Assembly (NCBI GenBank): GCA_037833965.1
Contig: AP031352.1
Coordinates: 2,026,501-2,090,500, forward strand
Length of the DNA stretch: 64,000 nucleotides
DNA from: Marchantia polymorpha subsp. ruderalis
Lineage: Eukaryota > Streptophyta > Marchantiopsida > Marchantiales > Marchantiaceae
Direction of reading: 5' to 3'
Part shown: positions 21,752 to 32,970 of the stretch, piece by piece
Position numbering within the stretch: position 1 is the stretch's first letter
Layout: each line of letters starts with the position of its first letter
Program-made: the position numbers and the translations under genes
The notes under the pieces: model-generated
What the model was told of the DNA's origin: nothing
Seen by the model: the letters and a program-made list of their open reading frames with translations, nothing else
The model's database searches: none

Positions 21752-21868
21752 TCTGTCAGATGGTGATAAACTGCTGAAGAGAATCTGTGCCTTAACCTCT
21801 GAAGATTTCGAAGAGTGTGAAAATGCTGCAGACACTCACTGAGCTTGAAATTTTTTTTTGGAATTTTG

Positions 21869-21958
21869 TGAAACACAGGTTTGTGTTTCAGGGCTAGATC
21901 ATCACTGAAGATATGAGAGAGTGGCTTGCTTCCTCAGAAATGATAGCGCGTCTTTATA
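21869..21958 (-). promoter_or_regulatory. Germin-like 3 TATA box and 5'-UTR hairpin
   Basis: TATAAA on the minus strand at 21958-21953; hairpin TGAAACACA-GGTT-TGTGTTTCA at 21869-21890. The loop differs from the other copies while the 9-bp stem is unchanged. Confidence 0.6.
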
Positions 21959-22209
21959 CTAGCACAAGACCATTCTTCTGATCCGTGGTCTCGCAGTAGA
22001 AATGCATCAATCAAGACCCAAGTTGCACTATTCATTTCACAATGCATCAAATGGGACCTGCATCAGCATAGTGCAAGAATATGTTGACAAGTTCGTTGCC
22101 CTGATCTAACAGGGAACTGTTTCTTAATCTAAAGAATTTCGATAAGACGAAGTCTTTAGTAGAGACCCAGACCAAGATCTCGGAGATTCCGCAATATCCT
22201 AAGTTACAG

Positions 22210-22745
22210 GAGGCACCAAGTGGCAACTTTCTATAAGAGAGTCGAGTCCGCTATTTTCGTATACTTTTTCTATGAAGTGACCTGCCCAGCTCCAGCAAGC
22301 GTCCAGAGTTTTTTTTGGGTTTATGAGCTCCGTGTGTGGTAGAATTGGGAACCGGACTCGAGAAGTCCCTACCCGTCTTCTTCACAGATGTCAAAAAAGC
22401 TGATGAAGATGAAATGATCCTGAAATCTAATGACTGACTTGAAGCTTGTGGGTGTCAGAGTGGAATGCAGTATTTAAACTCCTCGCCTGTGAACATTTAG
22501 GAAGTGTACCATTGACGTGTCACGAGAATATTATGCAGTGTGGGAACAAATTGTATATATGTATCACACGGAACAGAGAAAGCGGCTCAAACAGGAATGA
22601 ATGGTCAAACCACTGTTTCTTGTATATTATCTAGTTGGGGTCGTCCTTGTGACTTACAATGGATCCAGCCATGGAATCTGCACTTTTCTGCTGGATTTGA
22701 CTGTACACTTCCGGCTTTCTAAAATGACTATACATTGTGCTACTA
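22210..22745. repeat. Inverted copy of the chitinase upstream region
   Basis: It matches 24200-24720 in reverse complement over roughly 520 bp (for example TTTTTTTTGGGTTTATGAGC, CGTCTTCTTCACAGATGTC, GCAGTATTTAAACTC). It stops before the chitinase coding part and is joined to the distal promoter of germin-like 3. Confidence 0.8.
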
Positions 22746-24199
22746 GCTAAATTGATAATCCCTGAAAGCGTCTAGCTCTCAAATTGAAACCAAGCGGAAA
22801 TATATAATCACTATAGCGTTCGACTCAAAGATGCTACCTATCTCTTAATGTTGAGATCTCTGAGCTGAAGATTTTTTATGCTTCCTTTAAGAGCAATATT
22901 AGAGTTTTCTTACTTGGGAGCCATACAAGCCATTACAATAAATCCCTCTTATTCTAGAAGTTGAAAAATGTGGCATTAGGAATATAATGAAGATGGTTAG
23001 GGTAGCTCTTCCATTTAGAAGGAGAATCATCTGGGGAGGCCAAACTCTGAATTTTTTCCCCACATTTCCTTGAATTAAATTTGAATTTATACAATGTTCC
23101 TCTTGCAATTTATTTTTGATTCAGCAGATTCAGAAGAAACAAGTACGAAAACAATTGTCCACGAATTTTTTTCTTTTAACGATCATTTGATGAGTATTTA
23201 TCAATAAGATACTCCTAATCCATGGTCATGTTCTTAACAAGAGATGTACCACACAAAGCAACACCTCATGCGTATAAGATCTTGAAATCATTTTTGCTCT
23301 TTCCGAAGCCAAGTCGAGGTAATAAGAATATATTTAAGATAATGCCACATATATAAGGGTTCAAAGATTGAATATATAGATGACAAAATGTAAAGGAAAA
23401 ACCAATCCGTTTGAAGACTAAAGTAACGCATTGTGATGTATGCAGATGTGAAAATGGGCCTAGGAATAAAATTAACGTATGAAGAAATAGGAGTTGAAGC
23501 TGTCTTTTACATCAACAAAAAAATTTCAACAATTTTACTTTCATACATGTGTGAATCAATTACAACGCTTTTCATCATAGGTGCCTAAATCAATTCATCC
23601 TCCATCATCTGAGATATAATTGAATGCTTTCGGTTTTATGGGCAAAAATGAATGATTGACTTCATCACATGAATGCGCAAAAAGTGCAGTAAGAGTAGAA
23701 CTTCCCGATTTCAATATGTAGAATTGAGTTGGAAAACTGGATTGAAACATGAGGAAGTTAGAGAGTTAGAGTTGAGGAATCTTAATGATACGATAATACC
23801 TAAATCAGATTATACATTCAATTTTTATGCAGTACCTAGGAATGCAATAGATGAAAATACTTGAATCTCTCATGCTGATCAAAGTTCCCTGTATATTAGA
23901 TTCTCGGATAGACAAAGGCTTGCATCGGTACAGTTGCAGGCAATTCTAGATCTGGGGGCAAGGCTTTTCACAAGCATTGTATATTAGCCTTAAGGATTCA
24001 CTCAAGTAAGACGTATGCCAATCACATAAGAAGAAGGTGACTTGGCAGTCACAGGGGCTGCTCAAACATATCTTGTTCAACCCAAGGATATCTTCCTGGC
24101 ATCAATCGGTTTTCAGCTTTTCTTTCTTATGGGATCCTTAGGGCTCCAGATTTCTGGTTCCCACCAATTCTAGTCATTGTCTAATGCTCAATGTGTAAT
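22746..24199. other. Spacer between the inverted chitinase-upstream copies
   Basis: AT-rich; no gene, RNA or repeat recognised. Confidence 0.4.
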
Positions 24200-24720
24200 G
24201 TCATTGTCAAAAGCCTGAAATGTACAGTCGAATCCTGCAGAAAAGTGCACATTCCATGGCTCAAGCCATTGTAAGTCACAAGGACGACCCCAACTAGATA
24301 ATATATAAGAACGAGTGGTTTGACCATTCATTCCTGTTTGAGCCGTTTTCTCTGTTCCGTGTGATACATATGTACAATTCGTTCCTACTGTGTATTAGAT
24401 TCTCGTGACACGTCAGAATTATACTTCCCCAATGTTCACAAGGGAAGAGTTTAAATACTGCATTCCATTCTGACACCCACAAGCTTCAAGTCCGTCATTA
24501 GATGTCAGGATCATTTCATCTTAATCAGCTTTTTCGACATCTGTGAAGAAGACGGGTAGGGACTTTTCGAGTCCGATTCCCAATTCTGAATCACACGGAG
24601 CTCATAAACCCAAAAAAAATCTAGACGCCTGCCGGAGCTGGAGAGGTATTTGCATAGGAAAAGTACATGAAAATAGCAGACTCGACTCTCGGATAGAAAG
24701 TTGGCATTTGGTGGAAGGTT
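24200..24720. repeat. Chitinase upstream region, partner of the inverted copy
   Basis: Reverse-complement partner of 22210-22745, ending about 40 bp before the chitinase ATG. It presumably contains the chitinase promoter; I see no single convincing TATA box. Confidence 0.75.
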
Positions 24721-24762
24721 CTCGGCTGCAGGGTCAGTCTTACGATCTGCTACAAAGAAATC

Positions 24763-25704
24763 ATGGGGAACCGCTCTCTTGAGAGGAAAGTGCTAGGCTC
24801 TGTCTTAACCATTCTCGTCGTGCTTTCTGCTGTGAACGTTTCGTCTGCAGGTCAGATTGCAACTTACTGGGGCCAAAGTGGGAATGACGACGCTGGTTCA
24901 GAAGGTAGCCTGGCCGATCTATGTAACTCCAACAACTACGGCATTGTCATGATAGCTTTCCTATCAGCATTCGGCAGAGGCCAAACCCCTGTCCTGAACC
25001 TGGCTGGTCACTGCGATCCTGCCTCTGGAACTTGTGCAACATATGCTTCAGATATCGCCGCATGCCAGAGCTTAGGAATCAAAGTGCTCCTTTCATTAGG
25101 TGGAGGAGCTGGAGGATACGGGTTCGACTCGGCTGACGAAGCCAGGCAGCTGGCGCAATACATCTGGGATAACTACCTGGGAGGCAGCAACGACAACAGC
25201 CCCTTGGGAGCAGCACAATTAGACGGCATTGATCTGGACATTGAAAGTGGCGGACCGTCCTACTATCCAGACTTGGGAGGACGTTTGAAAGAGATAGCTC
25301 AGAACAACAACTACAAGCAGTTGTACATGTCTGCAGCACCTCAGTGCCCATATCCTGACGCGTCTCTGGGTCCGGCAACGGGCACGTTTCTGGATGCAAG
25401 CTTGGCGGACTTCGTGTTCGTGCAATTTTACAACAACCCCGACTGTGATTTCCGAGCAGGTGTAAGTGGTATGGTCAGTTCCTGGACTCAGTGGACTAAC
25501 AACATCCCCGGTACACCACAAGTTTTCTTGGGATTGCCTGCTAGCGCAGCTGCTGCGGGAGGAGGATATATTGATAGCAGCACTCTGATAGAGGGTGGCG
25601 GCGTGCTCGAGCAAATCAAAATGATCGGCAACTATGGAGGCGTCATGCTGTGGGCACCTACGACAGACAGAACATATGCGTCGAATATCATAGCCTCTGT
25701 TTGA
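24763..25704 (+). CDS. Class III acidic endochitinase (GH18), secreted
   Basis: 313 residues. A signal peptide (about 1-29) precedes a GH18 barrel of the plant class III (hevamine-like) type, which hydrolyses chitin by substrate-assisted catalysis, usually in defence. Seen: YWGQ at 35-38, SLGGG at 111-115, and the catalytic DGIDLDIE at 154-161 with the proton donor Glu161. Six cysteines (54, 84, 91, 101, 195, 228) have almost the same spacing as the three hevamine disulfides, and the WAP motif lies near the end. It is intronless and complete. The ATG at 24763 places the signal peptide at the start. AATAAA follows 248 bp after the stop. The upstream region is shared in inverted orientation with the distal flank of germin-like 3. 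Lysozyme activity, known in some class III enzymes, is possible but cannot be read here. Confidence 0.95.
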   Translation: MGNRSLERKVLGSVLTILVVLSAVNVSSAGQIATYWGQSGNDDAGSEGSLADLCNSNNYGIVMIAFLSAFGRGQTPVLNLAGHCDPASGTCATYASDIAACQSLGIKVLLSLGGGAGGYGFDSADEARQLAQYIWDNYLGGSNDNSPLGAAQLDGIDLDIESGGPSYYPDLGGRLKEIAQNNNYKQLYMSAAPQCPYPDASLGPATGTFLDASLADFVFVQFYNNPDCDFRAGVSGMVSSWTQWTNNIPGTPQVFLGLPASAAAAGGGYIDSSTLIEGGGVLEQIKMIGNYGGVMLWAPTTDRTYASNIIASV

Positions 25705-25951
25705 AAATGTCAAAATCTCGAGGATATTCAATATCTGAGAAGCAAATCTTGGACTATCGTGAGGCTCAAGACATACTTCAACTTGTGGTTGACGACTTCA
25801 AGTAACTGGATACCCAACTGACAGTGGATTTATATCGGTAGGACGCGAATGAGCGTATCTGTGCATTCTAGCTGTATATCTGACTCAGATAAGTTACCAG
25901 AATATTCTTGTATCTGCTTTAAGAGTACCTATCGTGTAATTCTCAGAAACC

Positions 25952-25957
25952 AATAAA
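25952..25957 (+). terminator. Poly(A) signal AATAAA of the chitinase gene
   Basis: Canonical hexamer 248 bp downstream of the stop codon, on the coding strand. Confidence 0.55.
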
Positions 25958-28070
25958 GAGCTTCTGGATATCATTCGAGTGTCGGTGGGCTCCCGAGGGA
26001 CTTCCATGAACTGTGTTCTACAGCATTAACGTAGTTCGTTATTGTCTCTAGGCAACATTACTATGCTTCATCGAGCGAACCAAAACGGTAGTTATAGCTG
26101 GTTGTACAGAAAATCCAATGTATTATTCATACTTTTGAGCCCAAGTTCATAAGCACAGCATGCCCGATAGATAGATTTGGACTTCAAGTCACTATCTACA
26201 GCTCGACTGCAATCTTCATTCTTGCAGGTAAGAAGACAAACTTAAACCAGAGATGTAGAGTGTGGTTGCAAACATGAATGTCTTTCCACATGACGAACAA
26301 AAATTTTTCCAGGTGACTTTCTTACCGACTTTAATTGTCATGTTACAAGTTCCTTCAGAAGGCACACGGTTGTCCGTGGCACACAAAGGCATCAAGGCTT
26401 AGGAGATTTACATGTTCATGCATGTTCCTGAAATTAATCTTACTGTATTTCACCATTTAGGAAAGTCGATTCTTTATTTAGCTTCGGACTTTTAACCCTA
26501 CATGTCCCTTTTTGTCACCTTCCATGTCCTTTAAATCGACTCCCATTTTGGAAAGGTAGAAGAAATTACAGCTGGGAGACGTCGGGAGTATCATTAGACG
26601 AAAGATCAGCCACGGTTGGTCCCAAATTGTCATCGACCTGCTCGCACTTGGGCAAACACTTGAGTCAGATAACGAGAGTCCAGAAAGTGACAGAGATAGA
26701 GAAATGGCGACAATTTTAACAGAAATGTTTGAGATAGTGCCTCACCATTTCTTGGTGAGATTGATCCCTTGTGCTTCACATCCTGCGATCATGGCCTCGT
26801 TTTGAACACTCATAACACTAAAAGAAAATTGAGGACAGCGAGAGTCGGTGCAGCAGCCCAAACACAAGAAGAAACCTTCAGACGCTGCCACTGTAGTTTG
26901 TGACTTGATGCTTCTTCCATTAACTTAAAACATCATATAGTTTCTGGATAAGCATATAACATATAGCGTATAGCCCGGACTTGCCCTCTCACTGATGATT
27001 TTTGTGTATGCCTTGCCTTGATTGCAGAATCTTGTAAGGTGTCAAATGTCAGATACATTGAAGCTGTTTTTTGTGCATGTTATCGCCAGAAGATACACTA
27101 CAGAACAATCCAGCAAAGAATGTGAACCGAGGTTTTCGCGACTTCCAAAGCAGACGAGGAGGCCTACACATGCTGTACGACAAGCAAGTATCTGACAAAT
27201 ATATGTCGTATTGGACGGGAGGATTGCGTACAGGAGATTTATTGAATAATCACCAGATCTCAAAGGAGTAAGATCTGATGATTATTGGCTTTATAGACAA
27301 ATTATATCATTCATTGACATGTTATAAATGGTACTATCGAAGATGTCAACATTGTGATAGAAGACCAGGATACCAGTAATGTGTGTTAATGTACAATTTT
27401 TGCTTAAACATGTCGTTAGCAAAGAACAGTGATAAAAAGCCATGATTCTGTCAATAAAGCACAAAGCAAGCACGAACCAACAAAATTTGTTCACGTAGAG
27501 AAAGTAGTTTTTACATTCTTTTCTTTCGACTTGTTGTTCTCATGGCTTCGCGTCTAGCCTTATGTGCCCATATATCTTAGAATGAATGTCATAGTTGAGA
27601 GGCTTCTCCTAGGCCTATAAAGAGACGGGTTTTGTACCAGGTGCTGGCTGATAGGGACGATTCGCCCTCTTATTTCGGTGGTGGATTAGATTCTAGAGAT
27701 AATATCAAGGCTCTAGAAAATTGGGCGAGACTTCCTTTCATGGAGGAAAGATCAAGTGTAGCCCAAACTATCAAAAGCACGAAAAGCACTGAAATCAATA
27801 AGGAAACGGAAGTATCTGGATACCTTTAATGCGTGGTTTTCGACCAAAGCTCTAGGCCACAAAATCTCGACAAAGATTGAAATGGTCTGGGTTGAAAGCG
27901 ATAGGAATGACTAATCGGTTATGATTTTGATGAACTAAAGTTCATCAGCGATATAAGAAAGAAGGGGAAAAATGGATATAAAACTTATAGAATCAAGTAT
28001 ATAGTTTGGCAGATTTTCAAGTGAGCTTTGAATCAACTGTTATCACCATAATATAACACCTATGTGAGAC
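25958..28070. other. Intergenic DNA, no gene recognised
   Basis: AT-rich sequence without recognisable coding, RNA or repeat content. A 65-codon open frame at 27632-27829 has no recognisable features. Confidence 0.4.
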
Positions 28071-29283
28071 TGTGGTACCCCACTTTTGGTAATTTTGAGG
28101 AAATTAAAACATTTTTGGAAAACTGTACCCCGGCAGCAGTGTAAATAGCCTTCGGTGCATCAAAACAGAGTGAATTCGGAAGATTGCAGAGATTCTCGAG
28201 GAACCTCGTAGAATCTAGGCGTTGGGTGCAGCGGTAAGGGCGGGCACCACCCTCCCTGCGGGCTCTGCAGTTAGGATCCCTACGGCGCAAGGCACAAAAA
28301 CCCGCCTTCGGAGCTGCGTCCGCGGCGGTAGGGAAATCCTTCATATTTAGGTCAACCCCCGGACGCCTTGACTTAGTTAGGGCTTCGTTGGAAAGAGCTC
28401 GACGCATTGATTCCAACGAGCCTGAGAACGCCTACAACGGATAAGGACTCCGGGAGTTATGAAGGTTGTAAGATACTCAGCTCTTCGCCTGTGCACAGGC
28501 GGAGAAGTTTTGTCCTATGCGCGGACGAAGTAAGTTCGCCTGCGCACAGGCGAAATAGGGTTTGAGGTAGGCGCGAAGTTCGCCTACGCACAGGCGTGCG
28601 CCTGTGCACAGGCGCTTCGGCGTCGGCGGGAAATCCGCCTTGGGCCCTAGAAATGCGCCTTGTGAGGTAGAAATTGTACGGCGCCTTCTGCGCCAGCGCA
28701 GCGCCGCGGACGAGCAAGGAGCCGCCAGAATAGTAAAACCCGTACGGACCATGCGGACTGTACGGACGGGACGGATGGATGCGCTCTTGGACGGACGGAG
28801 TTGCGGCGGCGAGAGCGCCGACGGAGAGACAAGGAACGGACAGTCTGGACGGAGTCGGTTGACCGCGGTCAACGACTTCCGCGCCAGCGCATCGACGCGG
28901 ACGGAATTCGCCTGCGCACAGGCGAGCGCCTGTGCACAGGAGGGTGAAGTTCCGCGCCGGCAGAGAATCCGCCGAGGAGTCCGCCTGCGCGCAGGCGGGA
29001 GTTGAACTTTTGTCCGACATGCGGACACACGCGCCGAGGCAGAAGAGGATTGGCTGAGGAGCGGTACGAACGAGTGTACCGCGCAAGGCGGAAAATCCGC
29101 CTTCGGCGCTGCGCACCCATGTCCGCGGCGTAGTACGCTCGCGGAGTTCAAATTCGCCAATTCGAGCGTGAGAGTTTAATCGGCAACGGCGGAGCGTGAA
29201 GCCGCGCGTGAGAGCGGAGACCGTTTTAGCGTAGAGCCGGCGCGGCCATCAATTGAGTCGTCCTCCACGAGCAAGAGCCGACC

Positions 29284-32013
29284 ATGACCTTCGACCGGGC
29301 GGCGGAGAGCGTCCCATTCTTGAATTCGCGATTCCATTCTCTAGTTCGAGCTACGCGCGTCCATCTGCTGGCTGCTAAGCATTCTCGACATCGCCGCGCA
29401 GAGGATTTCTTGGTGATTGAGGGAGAAGTGAGTGCGCGTGATTTGGAATTGAGGGCGATTAGAGTTTGCCGAGTAAGGAAGGAGCTCGAGAGGAGCGGAA
29501 GTAGAATGAGCAAGCGGGCGAACTCCAAGAACGTAATGACGAGATCGGGCCGATTGCGGATGCTGCCGCTCCGTCTACCACAGAACGGGCTGCGCGCTTT
29601 CGAGGAGCGCCTGATAGCAAGAAAGCTCGATTTCTTGCTATGGGGATGGAACTACATCCATGCGGATATGGTGCGCGAGTGGCTAGAGCCACAGGGACCA
29701 CCTTCGCGCGGATTGCGTCCGCATGTTGATCGGTGGACAGTCCAAGATTGGGCGCAGGCATTGGGGAGATGTGCCGGCATGCCAGGGCACCTCCTCTTTG
29801 ACAGTGAGAGCGTCAAGGTGACCAAGCAGGAAGAGGCGCAATTTGTGGAGCTGTTCAAGAACGGGAGGTCTACCAAGAATGGGTACAGGACCCGCGATTA
29901 CAAGGATCGATTCCGCCGGACTTTGTCCGCGGCGCTGCTGCAATTACTACAGCCACACAGCGCCTGCTACATCACATTGTGGCAGGTCTCTTTTGTGGAG
30001 TGCATCATCGAAGGGACTCCAATTCACTAGGCGAGCATCCTGCACAGGGTGATGCGACAGCACGCTTTTGAGGAGAAGGGGGGAACTCTAAACCATCTCT
30101 CTCCTTTACTCATCAATTTTTATCGACAGCGGAATTGTTTGACAACGGCGGAGCTTGCGCGTTTTCCGCCGTTGTCCGTCGACCATCCCGGGAGGTATGT
30201 GCGGGAGAATGAGGTCGACACTGATGCAGAGGAGTCCCCGACTTCTACTCCGTCAAGGAGGAGGGACGAAGGGAGGAATACTCCTCCAGCACGGGCGCCG
30301 CGGAAGCGGCGATGGAGAGAGGAGTCCGAAGAAGAGCAGCATCAAGAACCCTCTGCTCCCATTCGACCGCGGCCGTTGTACGAGTCATACAGCCGGCCGA
30401 AGCAGAAGGCGCGCATGCTGGTGTTACCAGCCAACAGCGCGGACACGGCGACGATTGCGACGGAGAACGGAAGTGCGTCGCCAGAGAGGAACGAGGGAGC
30501 GCGGACGTCCGCTGGAGCAACGGACCGCACTGCACCCTCGACGGACGAGAGGCCGCCTACGAGCCGAGGGCCTCCGGAGTTACCACGTGCGTTGCGGACA
30601 GGTGTTCCGTCTGCGCACAGACGAGACTCCGCGGACAGACGAGACTCCGCGGATGTACGAGCCTCCGCGGACAGACGAGCCTCCGCGGACATGCGACCAC
30701 AAGCGGACGTGGATCTACGCCTACGCGTAGGAAGAAGCAGTCCGCCTGTGCACAGGTCACCTCCACACGTGCCGCCTTTGCACAGGCAGGAATCACCCCC
30801 GTTCCAACGTAGGAAGGGGAAGGAGCCGGCGGAAGATCCGCCTACGAGACATCGGCCTTCGGGGCCAGACCCTCCGGCGCACAACGCGCCGCGATTGGCG
30901 CCTTCGGCGCCAGGGCCTTCGAGCCGAGGAGATGCGAGCAGGGAGCGTGCGGAGGCCGCATCATCGGCGGGTAATCCGCCGGTAGATGCGCCTTCGGCGG
31001 TAGGGCCCCAGAGCCAAGGGACATCGGGCGAGCGGCCCCCGGCCATGTCGCCTTTGGCGATGGACGTCCGCGGCGCTGCGCCTGCGGCGGACAAGGCGCC
31101 GGCATTTGCGCCTGCGCACAGGCCAAGCACAGCCCCCGCGGACCGATCGAGGGAGAAGCAACTGACAGTGGAGCGGATTGACTGTCCGCGGGACGAGATT
31201 TCGGTGCGCGATGCGCAAGCGAACCCCGCGCAGACACCCTCCGCTCGACCGCCTTCGGCGGCGGACGTCGGCGGCAGAGAGGATACGGTAGAAGACCGAC
31301 AAGCGGACGACGGGGATGTAGCACGGGCACATTCGCCCACCGCCTTAGACATTTTGGCAAAGAGCAGCGAGGCTGCAGCGGTGCCTTCGCAGGCAGCACA
31401 CGTCGACGACGTGCAGCCCCACTCGGGTCAGTCGCCGACGCAATCAATGGCGACTGAAATTCTCCACTCGGATGATGACGACGGAGGCTCCACCGAAGAA
31501 ATGTCGGGAGCCGGGAATACCGAGGAGGAGGAGGAGGAAATTGTTGGAGCGCCGGCGGCGGCGCTCTCTGAGCAGGTGATTCCGTTGCTGAGGTACTTGG
31601 ATCGCAAAATCGATAAATACGCCGATCCACTTCAGCCGGGATCTTACATCGAATTAGTGCGTAGGCGGACTCGCACTAAAGTCCACACCAGCAAGCTACT
31701 AGCTAGGGTGGACTAGGAGTTGAGGGAATTGAAGGAGAAGCATGAATGCTTGTGGGGTCAGTATAACCTCCATCAGAAATTCTACAAGTACTCCGAAAAG
31801 GTGAGGGATGGGAAACTGGAAGAGCTCACCAAGGAGCAGGTGAAGGTCACGGAAGCACTGATTTCTGAGCAGACCCAGAATCGGATTTTGTCAGAGGAGC
31901 TTGTGCGACAGACGCGGTTGTTAGAGCAGTGTCAGCTCGCACGGCAGGCGGATGAGGATTTAATCCGCAGGCTACAGTCAGAGTGTGGCGAATTGAGAGC
32001 GCAGCGTGCTGAG
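29284..32013 (+). pseudogene. LTR-encoded ORF in LTR-C, 5' part, two nonsense codons
   Basis: In frame with the intact copy from ATG to the LTR-D insertion, which falls exactly after a GAG codon. TAG codons lie at 30028-30030 (TGG in the intact copy) and 31714-31716 (CAG in the intact copy). No frameshift is needed, and the frame resumes at 38801. All conserved blocks of the N-terminal domain and the acidic and LLRYLDRK blocks are present. Confidence 0.8.
32009..32013. repeat. Target site duplication of LTR-D, left copy (CTGAG)
   Basis: Matches 38796-38800. Removing LTR-D and one copy restores the ORF of LTR-C in frame. Confidence 0.9.
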
Positions 32014-32909
32014 TGTAATAACCCACCAAAGGCTAAAACTGCAGTATGGTGGTAAAAAGATCGAACCCACAGAAACAGAGGCAACACACAGAGTAAAAAG
32101 TGTCACGTTTAACAGACTTTTGTAGAGTTTGAATTCTCAGGCGACTGTCACTCCCAGAAATACTGCAGTGCTCGACTCGGAGGCTCGACTCGGAGGAGGA
32201 TGCTCGACTCGGAGGATGCTCGGAGGATGCACAGTACAGCGTAGTCACTCAACACACACATACACACACCTGAAACTGGCAAAAGCACAACTCGGAGGTC
32301 GGTCAGGACCTCCGCTTCGGATTTCAGGGGGAAAGTGTCTCAAAAGTTCACTCAGAGGTTCTGCAGGTAGTGACTCCCACTCCGGCTTTTACTGCCCTTC
32401 CGCCAGGAACTAGCGTAGGGAACCCGGACTGGACTTCCCACTTCGGAACGAAGCCCCTTCATACGCCGTGGACGTCACCCTCGACTCACACCAAACGCAG
32501 GGGGTACAGGCCCGACTGAGAACTTAACTGAGACACAATCCAGTAACACACACACAACCTGAATTGCAAACCAAGGCTTACACGAAGTAATAAAACTTCA
32601 CTTTGGCATTCAGGGGAAACTTCCCGTAGGAGTACAATCAGGATATGTCACTCGAAGGAGTAAGGGGGAACTGTTCAAGTCTCTAACTCGCAACCGGCTC
32701 TGAGCATCAGAAGTCACCCGCAGGTGCAGATCCGCACTACTCAAGTCTCTAACCGGGTACTAGCTCTGAACATTCAGCCGAAGGCCTTCAACTACAACAT
32801 ACGGTAACTTCGCTATGCTGCAGCTTCTCTACGTGGTGCCAGGACCAAAATGCACAAACACGCCAAGAAAGTGAGTTCGTGATCTGTACTTCCGAAACTG
32901 GAAGAGTCC

Positions 32910-32938
32910 CAAGGCAAAACGCCTTGATCTACTTTATA
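32910..32938 (-). promoter_or_regulatory. LTR-D core promoter: TATA box and hairpin
   Basis: Minus strand TATAAAGTA (32938-32930), then CAAGGC-GTTTT-GCCTTG (32926-32910). Same positions as in the E-type LTRs, but with a compensated stem change. Confidence 0.6.
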
Positions 32939-32970
32939 CCCTCAAAGGTCCTAACTAACACTACGCTATC

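Larger units (their letters stand above)
28071..32013 (+). mobile_element. LTR-C, 5' part (E-type), left end in unique DNA
   Basis: Starts TGTGGTACCCCAC at 28071 after GAGAC. It contains leader, hairpin module (about 28345-28460), palindrome-rich leader and the first 910 codons of the U3 ORF. It is cut by LTR-D at 32013 and resumes at 38796. Its right end lies beyond the window, so whether it is solo or part of a full element is unknown. Confidence 0.85.

Noticed and set aside
27632-27829. 65-codon open frame between the chitinase and LTR-C
   Set aside because: No signal, domain, promoter or repeat support; chance frame.
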